Assembly (NCBI RefSeq): GCF_028583425.1
Contig: NC_072806.1
Location: 30,984,001-31,048,000 of the forward strand
Origin: Eublepharis macularius
Lineage: Eukaryota; Chordata; Lepidosauria; Squamata; Eublepharidae
Direction: 5' to 3'
Length of the DNA: 64,000 bases
The number at the start of each line of letters is the position of its first letter. Positions within the stretch are counted from its first letter, which is position 1. The position numbers were made by a program, and so were the translations under genes. This document shows, piece by piece, positions 54,406 to 64,000 of the stretch. The notes below the pieces were generated by a model that searched no databases, had not been told where the DNA came from, and saw only the letters and a list, made by a program, of their open reading frames with translations.

Positions 54406-55942
54406 GTCCTCCAGTGGATGTGACATAAGAGTCAGGGGTTTAGATCCTTGCAGAAGCCTCGCAAGATCCTGAGACCCTTAGCCATCTCAGGAAGCAGTTC
54501 AAAGGGTGAACACTGATGGAAAAACTGATGCCATGATCAGGTCATCCACCTCGAACATGATGTCAGTTCTCCCCCAGCCCCGAGCATGCATTCTCCATAT
54601 TTTTATCCCACTTTTCATCCAAGCCTCGTTCCCAAAGCAACTAACAGCAAACACCAATAGAAATATCCAGTGAAGAGTCTTCTGTAGCTGGATCCAGGCA
54701 TGATGGAGGGAGGCATAGTTACTGCCTTCATCAATAGCACTTAGAAGGAAGCTGGAAGAAGAGGAACTCTCAGCTGGAGCTAAATACAAGCTCAGTGGAG
54801 GTTTCGATTTAAACATCTCAGCTTCCGACAGAAACTCAAGAAAAAATATCTTTTTTTCTCCTCTGTCTATAGTAATGAATTTTGATAGAATGATGTGAAA
54901 ATTGACTCATATGTGCATAAACAGTATAAAAGAAACAAATTGAACAGGAAAATGAGGGGAAGGAAAAACTACAAATATATATATGAAAATGAAAAGAAAC
55001 GAAAAATGATCTTTCTGTGTATCCCTATTGTCAGGTGGCTCTCTGCCAGCTCCTTGCTGGCATCAATGGCAGCTGGAAGTTGAGCAAAATGGACCATTAA
55101 CTGGAGACCAGCTGAATATTTCCACATGGTAAAAGTTCAGGGTTTTACCAAGGGGTTAAATGGCTTGTCTGTCCCAGTAATTTGTGGCTGTTGATGAAGA
55201 GCGGGGAATTCCTCCAAACCACAGAGTTTCAAGGATAGAGAGTCTTTTGTAGCTTGTCTCCCCATTTTTTCTCCAGATTTCACAATATAAAGGTGTACTT
55301 TGGAAGATGTAAAAGCTGAAGTTTCATAAGGTGCGGGTTTCCCCTCACTGGCCGTTTTCACACTGCTTACTAGTCATGGAACATGGCGGTGAGCTTCTGG
55401 AACTACAGCGTCTTCCTCGTGCGATTTCGCACAGTTTAGGCAGGATTTAGGCTATTTGAATGCAAGTGAACCCTACAAAGAGACAAAACTTTACAGGCTC
55501 AAAATTCCATGTGTGGGCATTAATGAAGAACTTGAAGAAGCTATTATATAGGGGATGGGAGATTGGATGCTGGACTTTTATTCCCAAGGAGAGTCCAAAA
55601 ACTTAAGAAAGAGAATGCACAGTTCCATGGGGTGAGTAAGTAAGAAGTATATTCCTTCCATCAAGAAAACCAAAAGAATACAGTGACACATACCTTCAAG
55701 AAAACAAAACAAACCATTCCTACAAAACATCACAAAATACACTGTGCGCACGTAAGGAGATTTGACAAAGGAGGGCTTGGCAAGGAAGCTGTTCTTCTCC
55801 CAATGCCGCTATATTCCCCCCGCCCATAACAAACAGATGGGCATCTGTTACAGATCAGCAAGCATGGTAGAAAAAGACACAACTTCAAGAATTCTTATCA
55901 TACATTCATGGTCAGAAACGAAGTTTACAGAGAAGCAACACT
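54406..55942. other. Unassigned; truncated CpG-rich MITE at about 55350-55435
   Basis: TTTTCACACTGCTTAC to GCGTCTTCCTCGTGCGATTTCGC recalls one arm of the palindromic MITE at 21990-22212. The rest shows no recognised gene. Confidence 0.35.
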
Positions 55943-56393
55943 GAGGGCCAAACTAGACATTCGCCTCTTCAAAGATCTGGGTTTGGGTTCCCCACATCAC
56001 ACAAGAACTTCAGAGAAGGGCTATTTTAAAAATAAAGCAGAGCTGCTTTGGGCTTAGAAGGCCACCGCAGGGGAAGACCTCCTGCCTCCCCAGCTATTTT
56101 CTGCACTGAAACAGCACTGGGGGGTTATTTCCCCATTTTTGCTGCTCGGTGTGAAGCATTCCGTGCACACGGAGCAGGAAAAACAGGGGAACAGCAGTAT
56201 CTTGGCACAGAAAGTGACTGTGGGGGACAGGTAGGAGCCCCTCAACGGCAACATGCTGATCCCAAACTGGCTCTGCTTTATTTTTTAATAGCCATTCACT
56301 GCAGCTGCTGTGCGGCTGCAGGGAAGCGGAGCTGGGTCCGAGGAACCAGAGTTCAAATGTTTTCAAAAGCAAACGTCTAGTTTGGCTCTAAGG
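55943..56393. mobile_element. MITE, GGGCCAAACTAGAC family
   Basis: Left CTGAGGGCCAAACTAGACATT and right ACGTCTAGTTTGGCTCTAAG are inverted ends. The body contains GGGTTCCCC and GCAGCTGCTGTGCGGCTGCAGG. About 450 bp. Frames inside are not conserved. Confidence 0.7.
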
Positions 56394-57929
56394 ACAGATG
56401 ATGGAAGGGGAGCAGTTATTCCTCATCTTGGACCTGGCCAAACTGGTAGGCACCCTTCAGGAGACTGGATTTGACGGATCACTTGCCCATTCCTACAATA
56501 AATACTTAACTACCAGGGGCCAAGAATTTCCCTCCGGAATAAACACACCACCAGAGTTCTGCTCTCTCCCCATGACAAAAACACGGACTCGAGAACTGTG
56601 ACGGTATTGCTGAAGGGCAATTCTGTTCAAAATAGCTCCATCTTGCCACATTTCCCACCTGGTTACCTGCTGCAGATGGGACTTGTAGATAAACGTTCTT
56701 CTGGTTATGACAGCACAGTGGCCTCACCCCTTTGGGCAAGCCTACAAAGCTACACCAAAAGGGAAACAGGTGCTTTTTAAATTCACGTAATACATGCTGA
56801 AGACCAAGGTGAGCCTGAATGCCATTTTGCTTTGGGGGTGTACAGGGTCCGGGGGGGGCAGCACTAGCCAATGTCGTTGAGAGCAAAAGCAGAAACTGAA
56901 CACAACTGCTTGGCATTAAAGATGGGAGTCTAAATCAACCTTCAGTCCCTCTATGAGCAACAATCTGCAGGTTCTCAGGTGATGTCCAAGCAACCCAGTC
57001 AGGTTCCCACCAGGAAGTTTGGCCTCCACCGCTTGACCGTTTTCCTTGTGCAGTTGTCAGAAATGTGATGCATTCCTGGCCTTGCCCTTTCTGCCCTGGC
57101 CAATCTCCTCTTTTGCATCAGGCACATAGAGACCAGCATAGATGAGGAACTGGTTGCCAAGTTCACTGCAGCTCTCACCACCCCCAGCCCCCATCATCTC
57201 CGCCCCCTACACAATCGGTTGCTGTCCTGACATCTTAAGTTTCCTTCTTTTTGAAACGAGACCTCCACAGAATGCCTCCTCCTTGTACACAACTGAAAAT
57301 TCTTTGTTTCTGTACACCTTTTCTGCGAAGCCAAGCAGTGGCAAAATGCAAGAAAGAGAATTCCCGAGAAACGTCTTTAGGCACACGCAAAGAATTAAGT
57401 CTTGCGGTCCAGTTAGCCTCTCTTTAGAGCTGTTACATGTCGCTCCTCTGCTCTCTTGCCACTAGGCAGCACTGTGACCATTCAACAGGAGTTTCTTTAG
57501 AAGTCTCTTGATTCGTCAGAACCTCTGCACTTACAGCAAAAAACGGAAGACCCCCTCCCCAATATCCAAAGCTTGATGGAGATGGATAAGGGTGGTCCTA
57601 TTGGTTCCTCAAGGCCCCCAACCACTTCAGCAATAAGAGAAATGAAAGGGAGGCACGAACACAAAACAGACAGATGGCAACGGCACCATCTCCACACTGC
57701 CAAAGCGGGGTCGTCAAGGCTGGTGTGCAACCACAGTCTGCAATTGCCATTCACTCAAACTTCCATGTAGTGAGTTGATAAGAACACATCTTGGATCTCT
57801 AGGTATTCGGTTGCCATCAGCACCAGGGACCGGTTGGGAGACGCCTTTTCCCTTTTAAAAGGAAGCAGACAAAATAAAACAAAATTAATTCAGCCTGAAA
57901 CGCAGAGGAACTCAGGGAGGCTAAGCTTA
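56394..57929. other. Unassigned sequence
   Basis: No gene or repeat end is certain. A purine-rich plus frame at 57573-57770 and a minus frame at 56999-57181 were examined and lack splice or homology support. Confidence 0.3.
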
Positions 57930-58160
57930 AATTACTATTTATTTATGCCCGACTTTTCACTCCAATGGCGACCCAAAGCAACTTACAACAGCATTATACC
58001 CTCTGTTTCATTTTGTCTTTACAACAATGCTGTGAGGTGGGTTAGGCTGAGAGAGAGTAATGGGCCAAAGTTACCCGTTGGGCTGCCATGGGAGAGTGGA
58101 GATTCAAACCTGGGTCTCCCAAATTCTATACCACGCTGGCTGCTACTAGTGTCAAGCCAA
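57930..58160 (-). repeat. tRNA-derived SINE, minus orientation
   Basis: Read on the minus strand it starts AGCAGCCAGCGTGGTATAG (A-box region), with a B box like GGTTTGAATCTCC, then GTGAGGTGGGTTAGGCTGAG complement blocks, and ends with ATAAATAAAT. The 3' part resembles the L2-type tail seen at 2.05 kb, which suggests L2 supplied the machinery. Confidence 0.7.
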
Positions 58161-58409
58161 TATAGCCAATCTTGTAAAATGTCATTGTGAATCTTCTGGT
58201 CCCCCCACCTCACATTTACACTGTTGTGACTCCTGATACGTTTGGGTTTTTTTAAGCTACACACCACTTATAGCAAAAATAACACCAAAACCAAACAGTT
58301 TTAAAGGAATACATTTAACTAAAGTGATCGTCTCACAAGAAGATGAAAAACACCAAAATGGGGATTTCCGAACAGAAGCAGCACGCTTGCAAAATTCAGA
58401 CGAATCCTT

Positions 58410-59155
58410 TTTAGGGTCAAACTAGACGTGCAGGTTTTTAAAGAGTTGGGTCTGGGTTCCCCAGCCCCAACTTGGATTCCCCGCAGCCACATAGCAGCTG
58501 TCGGAAATGGCTGTAAGAAATAAAGGAGAGCTCAAGCAGCCTCAGAACACCACTGCAGGGGAAGCCACTGCAGGGGAAGCCTTCAAGCCATTTTCCAAAA
58601 TAGCGATAACAATAACAACAACAACATTAGATTTATATACCGCCCTTCAGGATGACTTAACACTCAGAGCAGTTTACAAAGTATGCCATTATTATTCCCA
58701 CAACAAAACACCCTGTGAGATGGGTGGGGCTGAGAGAGCTCCGAGAAGCTGTGACTGACCCCAGGCCACCCAGCTGGCTTCAAGTGGAGGAGTGGGGAAT
58801 CAAACCTGGCTCTCCAAACAGCCCAAACAGGCTTGGAATGCTGCCTCCGAGGGAGGATAGGCTCCTGCCTCCCCCCCAAGCCCTTTTCTCATGTGAAAAC
58901 AGCATGCGTGTGTGTGTGTGGGGGGGTGTATTTCTCTGGTGTTTCTGCTCCTTTTGGAATTACTTGGGCACTTGAAGCAGCAAAAACTCCCCCACGCTGT
59001 TTTTGCACAGGAAAACATCTGGGGGAAGCATTCTGAGCCTGGGCTCTCCTTTTGTAAAAGAAGCCATTCCCTGCAGCTGCCACGTGGCTGCAGGAAACAC
59101 CAGTTGGGCCCACAGCGGATTCATGCACAAAGTAATGTCTAGTTCGGCTCTAAGC
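58410..59155. mobile_element. MITE, GGGTCAAACTAGAC family, carrying a SINE
   Basis: Ends TAGGGTCAAACTAGACGT and AATGTCTAGTTCGGCTCTAAG. Blocks GGGTTCCCCAG and CAGCTGCCACGTGGCTGCAGG match the copy at 55943. The SINE at about 58590-58815 lies inside. Confidence 0.7.
58590..58815 (-). repeat. SINE with L2-like tail, minus orientation
   Basis: Tail ATAACAACAACAACATTAG at the left, then GATTTATATACCGCCCTTCAGGA and CACCCTGTGAGATGGGTGGGGC, ending CCTGGCTCTCCAAAC. Same family as 62945-63385. Confidence 0.72.
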
Positions 59156-60680
59156 TGAAGGAACTTAAGAACAGACTTTGTTACTTGGTGAAGAAGAGCA
59201 AACAGCTGTGATTTACAAGACGTTTGCAATATCCATCTATCTGCATCAATACAAGCTGAGAAAGTGAGAAGCAAGAAGATTCACAGGCAAGTATCGTTGA
59301 CCTCAACCCCCACCTCCACCCCAAAATCTACAAAGACAGCCAGACATCTCTGAGCACTCTTCTTAGGGCCAAGTCAGACACTACACTTGGCAGACGTGCC
59401 TGGATCTCCACTGATGCCAAAATACAGCAGAGGGATAGCCTTGACATGCTAATGCTGCACTAAGAAAAATGGAAGTTTGACTGCTCTTCCGCAGCCATTT
59501 CCTCAATCAGAAATGGCTCGCCTGGGCTGCATTTAGCCCCAGGAGAAGATAGCAGGTGTGACAGGTACCGTTGTTTTTTCCTCTTGGGGTTTAATGTAGG
59601 GAATGCAGGGGGCCACTGCTGGTTAGGGAACAGAGGCAAGCCCCCTCCCCCTAGCATCTCGGCCCCGATCCATAGTTGGCCCCCAGCAACTGCTTTTTGA
59701 AGCTAACGCACACATTTGGGATCCCGTCCTGCTCTGCAGCATGCAATGCAGACCTTCAGCCAGCCCCCACAATCGAGCTCTTTCTCATTCCACTTTCCAC
59801 ATTCCAAGATGTGGGGCAAACCATTCTTTTCAGCCTTCACCTGCAGAGAGGAGGCTTCAGGCACCTGCCACAATGGACTTCGGGATAAAGGCTAGCCTGC
59901 TGGGGCATTAGTGGCCATTAATGGAACACCAGCTGATCACCGATCAGCAGCCTCCACAAGCCTCCGGTAAAGGAAGTCGCAAACAGCATAGTTCCTTATG
60001 GCATTTTTTGGGAAAGCAGCTCAGATGTTATTCAGTAAGGCAGAGTATTAAAATGCAAATTAAGCAAATTGAAAAAAAAATTCCAATCCTGCATTTCTAT
60101 CATGCACGCTCATTTCTTGGGGAGGCATTTCTGCGCAGAGGGAATCAAGCTCCACTTCCCACAGATCCTTTTCATGCCACTCCAATTCCACATTTCCAGG
60201 GCTGGTGTTCGACCCTTTGCGGCAATCATTAAAAGCTTGCTAAGAGCTATAACGATGCAGAGAGTTATGGATTGTTAGCCTGGCTGCTGTTAGAAAACAA
60301 GGTCCATTAACGCTTTACAGAAGTAAGTCATTGTGGGAGAGGAGCGGAAAGCAGAAAGCACGCGGACGAGGGAGACTGAAATGAGAGGGAGGGCGAGGGA
60401 CTGCTGTTTGCAAAGGTTTGCTAAGGAGAGAAAACAAAAGCCTGCAGTCAGTGCCGGGCGCTTGCCACGATAATACAGGAGCACATGAAAGCAGCAAGAC
60501 AGGGGACCAGCCGCAGAACTGAGCAGCCTGAAAGAAATCGGGCAAATCTGAGTCAGCTACACAAGTCACAGAATGTAGCTTACCATGTCACAACAGGTGG
60601 GTTAAACCAGGGGCAGAATCTTGATTTGGTATGTGCCTGTTGGCCCTTGCTATAGTTCGTGGGTCTGGTTATGGAACAGC
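59156..60680. other. Unassigned; possible MITE end near 59366
   Basis: TTAGGGCCAAGTCAGACACTACACTTGGCAGACG resembles a MITE terminus of the GGGCCAAG group, without a partner. The remainder, including GC-richer sequence at 60310-60480, has no exon I can support. Confidence 0.3.
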
Positions 60681-60742
60681 AGAAAAGAACAAGAGTCCAG
60701 TAGCACTTGTAAGACTAACAAAATTTGTGGTAGGGTATGAGC

Positions 60743-60770
60743 TTTCGTGAGTCACAGCTCAATTCTTCAG
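60743..60770 (-). ncRNA. Hammerhead-like core (family B, left arm)
   Basis: CTGAAGA, stem II with one mismatch (TTGAG against CTCAC), GAAA. Confidence 0.5.
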
Positions 60771-60870
60771 AAGCAGCTGGAATGTGAGTCCCTCTGCCCT
60801 TATATTCTGGAGAGTGGAGTGATTTCAGATGCCAAATGACGATAGCGGGTGAAGGACAGTCTAGCTGTAT

Positions 60871-60898
60871 CTGAAGAAAAGAGCTGTGACTCACGAAA
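60871..60898 (+). ncRNA. Hammerhead-like core (family B, right arm)
   Basis: CTGAAGA at 60871-60877, AAAGAGCTGTGACTCAC, GAAA at 60895-60898. Stem II is shortened to about three pairs. Confidence 0.5.
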
Positions 60899-61399
60899 GC
60901 TCCTATCCGACCACAAATTTCGTTAGTCTTATAGGGGCTACTGGACTTTTGCTCTTTTCTGCTGCTACAGACTGCTACCCATCTTGGCTGAGGACCAGTT
61001 TCAGTTGCTGACATCTCCTGCTGACTGGTCTCAAAGTGGCAGGGCTGGGAAAACCCATCTGAGACCTGCAACCGAAGGGAGGAACTCAGTGGCCCGTCTT
61101 AGGGCCAGACAATTCCTTGAATCACGCAACTCAGCATTTTCAAGCTGATGACCCCCATCTACAATGTGGGGTTAATACCCCCAGGTCCCCTTAGAGCCAT
61201 AGGCAGGCCTGCTGTGTTAACCTAGAGAGAGTGCCTCATATACTGAACGCTCTCGACCAACTGCTAAACTGCATCCTTATTGTTAAGTACTGGCTGTCCT
61301 TCCCATATGCTCTGGGGTGACAGTCCTCAAAAAAAAATCTCTTCCAGATGAAGGGACCATTAATCTCCCCCAAAGTCCACAAGGAGGTTAGAAGGTTGG

Positions 61400-61610
61400 T
61401 TAAGTTTCTACTTGACAACCCAGATGGGGAAATAACTGAAATACTAGCAAAGTTTCTCTACAGAGCCATGGCTATACGCCCTGACAAGTAATATTCTATA
61501 CTGGTTTTACTGCACTGTTGCCCTGTTCCTTTCTGTAATTTCAATCTCTTTGTTTCTATATTTAACATTTCATATTTTATATATGCCAATAAAGGCTTGC
61601 TTGACTTGAC
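61400..61610 (+). mobile_element. LINE 3' end, 211 bp, with TSD
   Basis: Holds the last about 30 codons of a LINE frame (FLLDNPDGEITEILAKFLYRA), a 3' UTR, ATGCCAATAAAGGC and a TTGACTTGAC tail. TSD TAGAAGGTTGG at 61389-61399 and 61611-61621. Confidence 0.85.
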
Positions 61611-61621
61611 TAGAAGGTTGG

Positions 61622-62102
61622 GTTCTAGAGGACCCAGGCAGTGGGCCCGGCCTCTCCTCCAGTCACCAGTTAGCCTAACCTTATTGAGCAAAACTCTCAA
61701 CCTCCAGCCACCATCTTTCTTCGTGGAGCTGTTTCCAAGCAAACGGATCGGGCTGGGAATGGAAGAGGATGGCACCTTTGCACAGGAGAGCTGGTATGTA
61801 GATGCCACAGGTATAAACGCAGCCCCAGTTTTAAAAAAATGTTCCACACCTCCGTCAATAAAAAAGCCAACACATACAAAATTTTCACCTCGTGTGACAA
61901 AGTCACACTTTTAAATTTTTGTTAAAACCTTCCTGTTCTTACCAAGCTAATTTGCACCTTAAGATCCTGCATGATGCAAACATCAACAACGCTGGTGCAA
62001 TAGCGGGAAACTCTCCACCGTGGATGGGCCAGAGTGACACCCAGCCCCAAATGGAAGCTGCCATTTCAGGATTAGAGTCTCATCTCAGGTGCGGAAATGG
62101 CC
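61622..62102. other. Unassigned sequence
   Basis: No exon or element boundary recognised. Confidence 0.3.
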
Positions 62103-62194
62103 ACAGAGCACTGCCAAACTCCAGGTGGAGCCTGGAGTTCTCCTGGAATTACAACTGATCTCAGGACTACAGAGGTGAGTTCCCCTGGAGAAAA

Positions 62195-62394
62195 TTGAAA
62201 AGAGTCCAGTAGCACCTTTAAGACTAACCAACTTTACTGTAGCATAAGCTTTCGAGAATCACAGTTCTCTTTGTCTCGCTTCTGATGAAGAGAGCTGTGA
62301 TTCTCGAAAGCTTATGCTACAGTAAAGTTGGTTAGTCTTAAAGGTGCTACTGGACTCTTTTCGATGTTGCTACTACAGACTAACACGGCTAACT
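62195..62394. mobile_element. Palindromic mini Penelope-like element (family B)
   Basis: Inverted arms AAGAGTCCAGTAGCACC / GGTGCTACTGGACTCTT centred near 62275. The right end has CAGACTAACACGGCTAAC. A TSD of about 13 bp with one mismatch (CCCTGGAGAAAAT / CTCTGGAGAAAAT) ends at 62194 and 62407. One strong hammerhead core is in the right arm. Confidence 0.82.
62282..62309 (+). ncRNA. Hammerhead ribozyme core, best family B example
   Basis: CTGATGA (the commonest core), A, stem II GAGA/TCTC with 8-nt loop, GAAA, then GC TTAT GC TA: a two-pair stem III with a 4-nt loop, followed by the expected UH cleavage site. This fits the minimal hammerhead type reported from PLEs. Stem I is not obvious. Confidence 0.72.
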
Positions 62395-62670
62395 CCTCTG
62401 GAGAAAATGGCAACTTTGGAGGGTGGACTCTATAGCATTATGCTCTGTTGTGGTCCCTCCCCTCCACAAACCCGCCCTCCGCAGCCTCCGCCTCCAAATC
62501 TCCAGGAATTTCCCAACTGGGAGTTGACATCTTGGAGCCCACTTGCTTTTTCATGCTCATTCCCAGTGAGGGAGGAGCTTGGTTCCAAACTGCCCCACCC
62601 GCCTTCAAATGCTGCATCCTTGCAGAGAGGGACTATGTCCCTCCTACAGCCTCCCTGCTACTCAACTCAC

Positions 62671-62853
62671 CAGAGAGGCCGCGGCTGGCATCACTATCCT
62701 CGTCTTCAGCCAGCTGGTCACTGGGGCAGCTTTCGGTGGCGCTCAGGACCCCACCGCGTTCACTCCCCAAGCTGCTCTGGCTTTCCGACAAGATGCTCCC
62801 CAAGGTACGGCCAGTACTCCTGGTGGGGATTCGGGCAGCTTCACCTCTGGCAG
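62671..62853 (-). CDS. Internal coding exon of an unidentified host gene
   Basis: On the minus strand a pyrimidine-rich acceptor (CTGTTTTTCCTTTAG) ends at 62854 and a consensus donor (GTGAGT) begins at 62670. The exon is 183 bp, exactly 61 codons, and symmetric in phase (two leading bases, one trailing base). One frame is open throughout; the others have stops. It reads about 60 residues, rich in Ser, Gly, Glu and Asp, including TLGSILSESQSSLGSERGG and DQLAEDEDSDASRG, like a disordered phospho-serine region of a scaffold or signalling protein. CpG content is higher than in the flanks. I cannot name the gene. No neighbouring exon is secure in this window, so introns must be long. Alternative: a fortuitous frame, but both splice sites fit well. 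Confidence 0.7.
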
Positions 62854-62944
62854 CTAAAGGAAAAACAGAAGGTTGGAACTCTCAGCCAGTGTGCAAAATT
62901 TCATATTTGACAATAAACAAGAGGCCACCAGTGGCAGTGGTTAA

Positions 62945-63165
62945 GAACGGCAGGACTCTAACAACAACAACATTCGATTTATATACCGCCCTTCAGGACA
63001 ACTTAATGCCCACTCAGAGCGGTTTACAAAGTATGTCATTATTATCCCCACAACAATAATCACCCTGTGAGGTGGGTGGGGCTGAGAGAGCTCCAGAGAA
63101 CTGTGACTAGCCCAAGGTCACCCAGTTGGTTTCAGCTGCAGAACCGGGTTTGATTCCTCAGAACT
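62945..63165 (-). repeat. SINE with L2-like tail, minus copy
   Basis: Tail AACAACAACAACATTCG at the left, TATACCGCCCTTCAGGAC and CACCCTGTGAGGTGGGTGGGGC. The head faces the plus copy that follows. Confidence 0.75.
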
Positions 63166-63385
63166 GGGTTGATTCCCCCCTCCTCCACTTGAAGCTAGCT
63201 GGGTGACCCTGGGTCAGTCACAGCTCTCTCAGAGCTCTCTCAGCTCCACCCACTTCACAGGATGATTATTGGGAGGACAATAATAACACAATTTGTGAAC
63301 TGCTCTGAGTGGGCATTAAGTTGTCCTGAAGGGTGGTATATAAATTGAATATTATTATTATTATCATTATCATTATTATACAGTC
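63166..63385 (+). repeat. SINE with L2-like tail, plus copy
   Basis: Head-to-head with the preceding copy: AGCTAGCTGGGTGACCCTGG, CCTGAAGGGTGGTATATAAA and an (ATT)n tail at about 63348-63378. Confidence 0.75.
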
Positions 63386-63647
63386 ATCGTAATTAAGGAG
63401 ACTGAATTTCACAACTTGTTGATTCAATCCCAATATCACCGTTCTGTTTTTGCTTCTTTCCCACAAGAAATGCTTCTTCTCCACAAGAATTAAGAACTCG
63501 CGTTTTAAATTGTTGTGAGGGTTTCCTTTCCTCATGCCATATTTTCCCCTCCAAAATGTATGCATTTTTAATTGACAATGCACAAAAATAGTGGTATTAC
63601 TCTCATTCTTCAGTCACTCCACTGGCTGCTCATCAGTTACTCATCAC

Positions 63648-63979
63648 CAGGGCTTTTTTTCTGGGAAAAGAGGTGGTGGAACTCAGTGGTGGAACTCAGG
63701 ACGGCACAATGATGTCACTTTGGGTCAGCTGGAACAAGGGGGGAGTTTTTTGAAGCTTAAATCGCCCTTGGCGAAAATGGTCACATGGCCAATGGCCCCA
63801 CCCCCTGATCTCCAGACAGAGGGGAGTTTAGATTGCCCTCCGCGCTGCTGGAGAGGCGCGGAGGGCAATCTAAACTCCCCTCTGTCTGGAGATCAGGGGG
63901 CGGGGCCACCGGCCATGTGACCATTTTCAAGAGGTGCCGGAACACCGTTCCACCACATTTCTGCTGGAAAAAAGCCCTG
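63648..63979. mobile_element. hAT-type MITE (CAGGGCTTTTTTTC family)
   Basis: 332 bp, perfect TSD CTCATCAC at 63640-63647 and 63980-63987. It has an extra internal block (GACGGCACAATGATGTCACT) relative to the compact copy at 27499; the same block, GTGACATCATTGGCCC, lies inverted in the copy at 24667. Confidence 0.92.
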
Positions 63980-64000
63980 CTCATCACAATACCAGGTACT

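Larger units (their letters stand above)
60681..60990. mobile_element. Palindromic Penelope-like element (family B)
   Basis: Left arm from AAGAGTCCAGTAGCACTTG and right arm ending GGGCTACTGGACTTTTGCTC are inverted copies, with about 100 bp of UTR-like sequence between. The right end continues into CAGACTGCTACCCATCTTGG. Two hammerhead cores face opposite ways. No TSD was found. Confidence 0.75.
62103..62535 (+). repeat. GGTTGCCA-type repeat split by a palindromic PLE
   Basis: Left part 62103-62194 (TCCAGGTGGAGCCTGGAG, ACAACTGATCTCAGGAC) and right part from 62398 (CTGGAGAAAATGGCAACTTTGG to CCAGGAATTTCCCAAC). Confidence 0.7.

Noticed and set aside
56999-57181. Minus frame with peptide-like stretch as a second exon
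   Set aside because: No convincing acceptor or donor at its borders, and alternative frames are equally plausible.
57497-57754. Minus frame followed by a GTAAGT-like donor
   Set aside because: A donor-like site exists at about 57516, but the translation is Cys/Trp/Leu-rich without any recognisable motif and no acceptor is clear.

Overview
The window looks like intergenic or intronic DNA of a squamate reptile, most likely a lizard. This is inferred from the repeat mix: recent L1, L2-type and other non-LTR retrotransposons, abundant hAT-type MITEs, tRNA-derived SINEs and several Penelope-like element (PLE) families. There is no bacterial gene organisation. I can defend one host feature, a 183-bp internal coding exon on the minus strand at 62671-62853. 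Nearly all long open frames belong to retroelements.

Layout. 0.5-1.9 kb is an old L1-clade copy split by a small palindromic PLE. 2.0-5.5 kb is an L2-type LINE (minus) split by a solo LTR. 6.77-9.34 kb is a 5'-truncated LINE of another clade. 9.6-13.4 kb holds a palindromic PLE, two MITEs and a 195-bp tandem array. 13.5-19.66 kb is an almost complete L1 (minus) with ORF1, ORF2 and a 20-bp target-site duplication (TSD). 20-35.7 kb is a mosaic of MITEs, LINE pieces, PLE pieces and a tRNA-Ala-like SINE, with many nested insertions dated by TSDs.

The centrepiece is 36009-44251: three nearly identical Penelope-like units (one inverted, one 5'-truncated, one complete) that together sit inside a single 14-bp TSD. 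The two complete units carry an open frame of 863 or 882 codons with a Penelope-type reverse transcriptase and a C-terminal GIY-YIG endonuclease. Their pseudo-LTRs carry hammerhead-ribozyme cores, and the first ATG of the frame overlaps the hammerhead core. Hammerhead cores recur in at least two other PLE families across the window, mostly in short head-to-head palindromic insertions.

44.5-55 kb continues with MITEs, a large palindromic PLE-like element, an old L1 split by a younger LINE, and a second solo LTR. 55-64 kb is less dense: MITEs, SINEs, two palindromic PLEs and the host exon.

The elements interact as layers rather than as an operon. Autonomous L1, LINE and PLE copies supply the enzymes; MITEs, SINEs and palindromic mini-PLEs look like passengers. 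The order of many insertions can be read from which element splits which.
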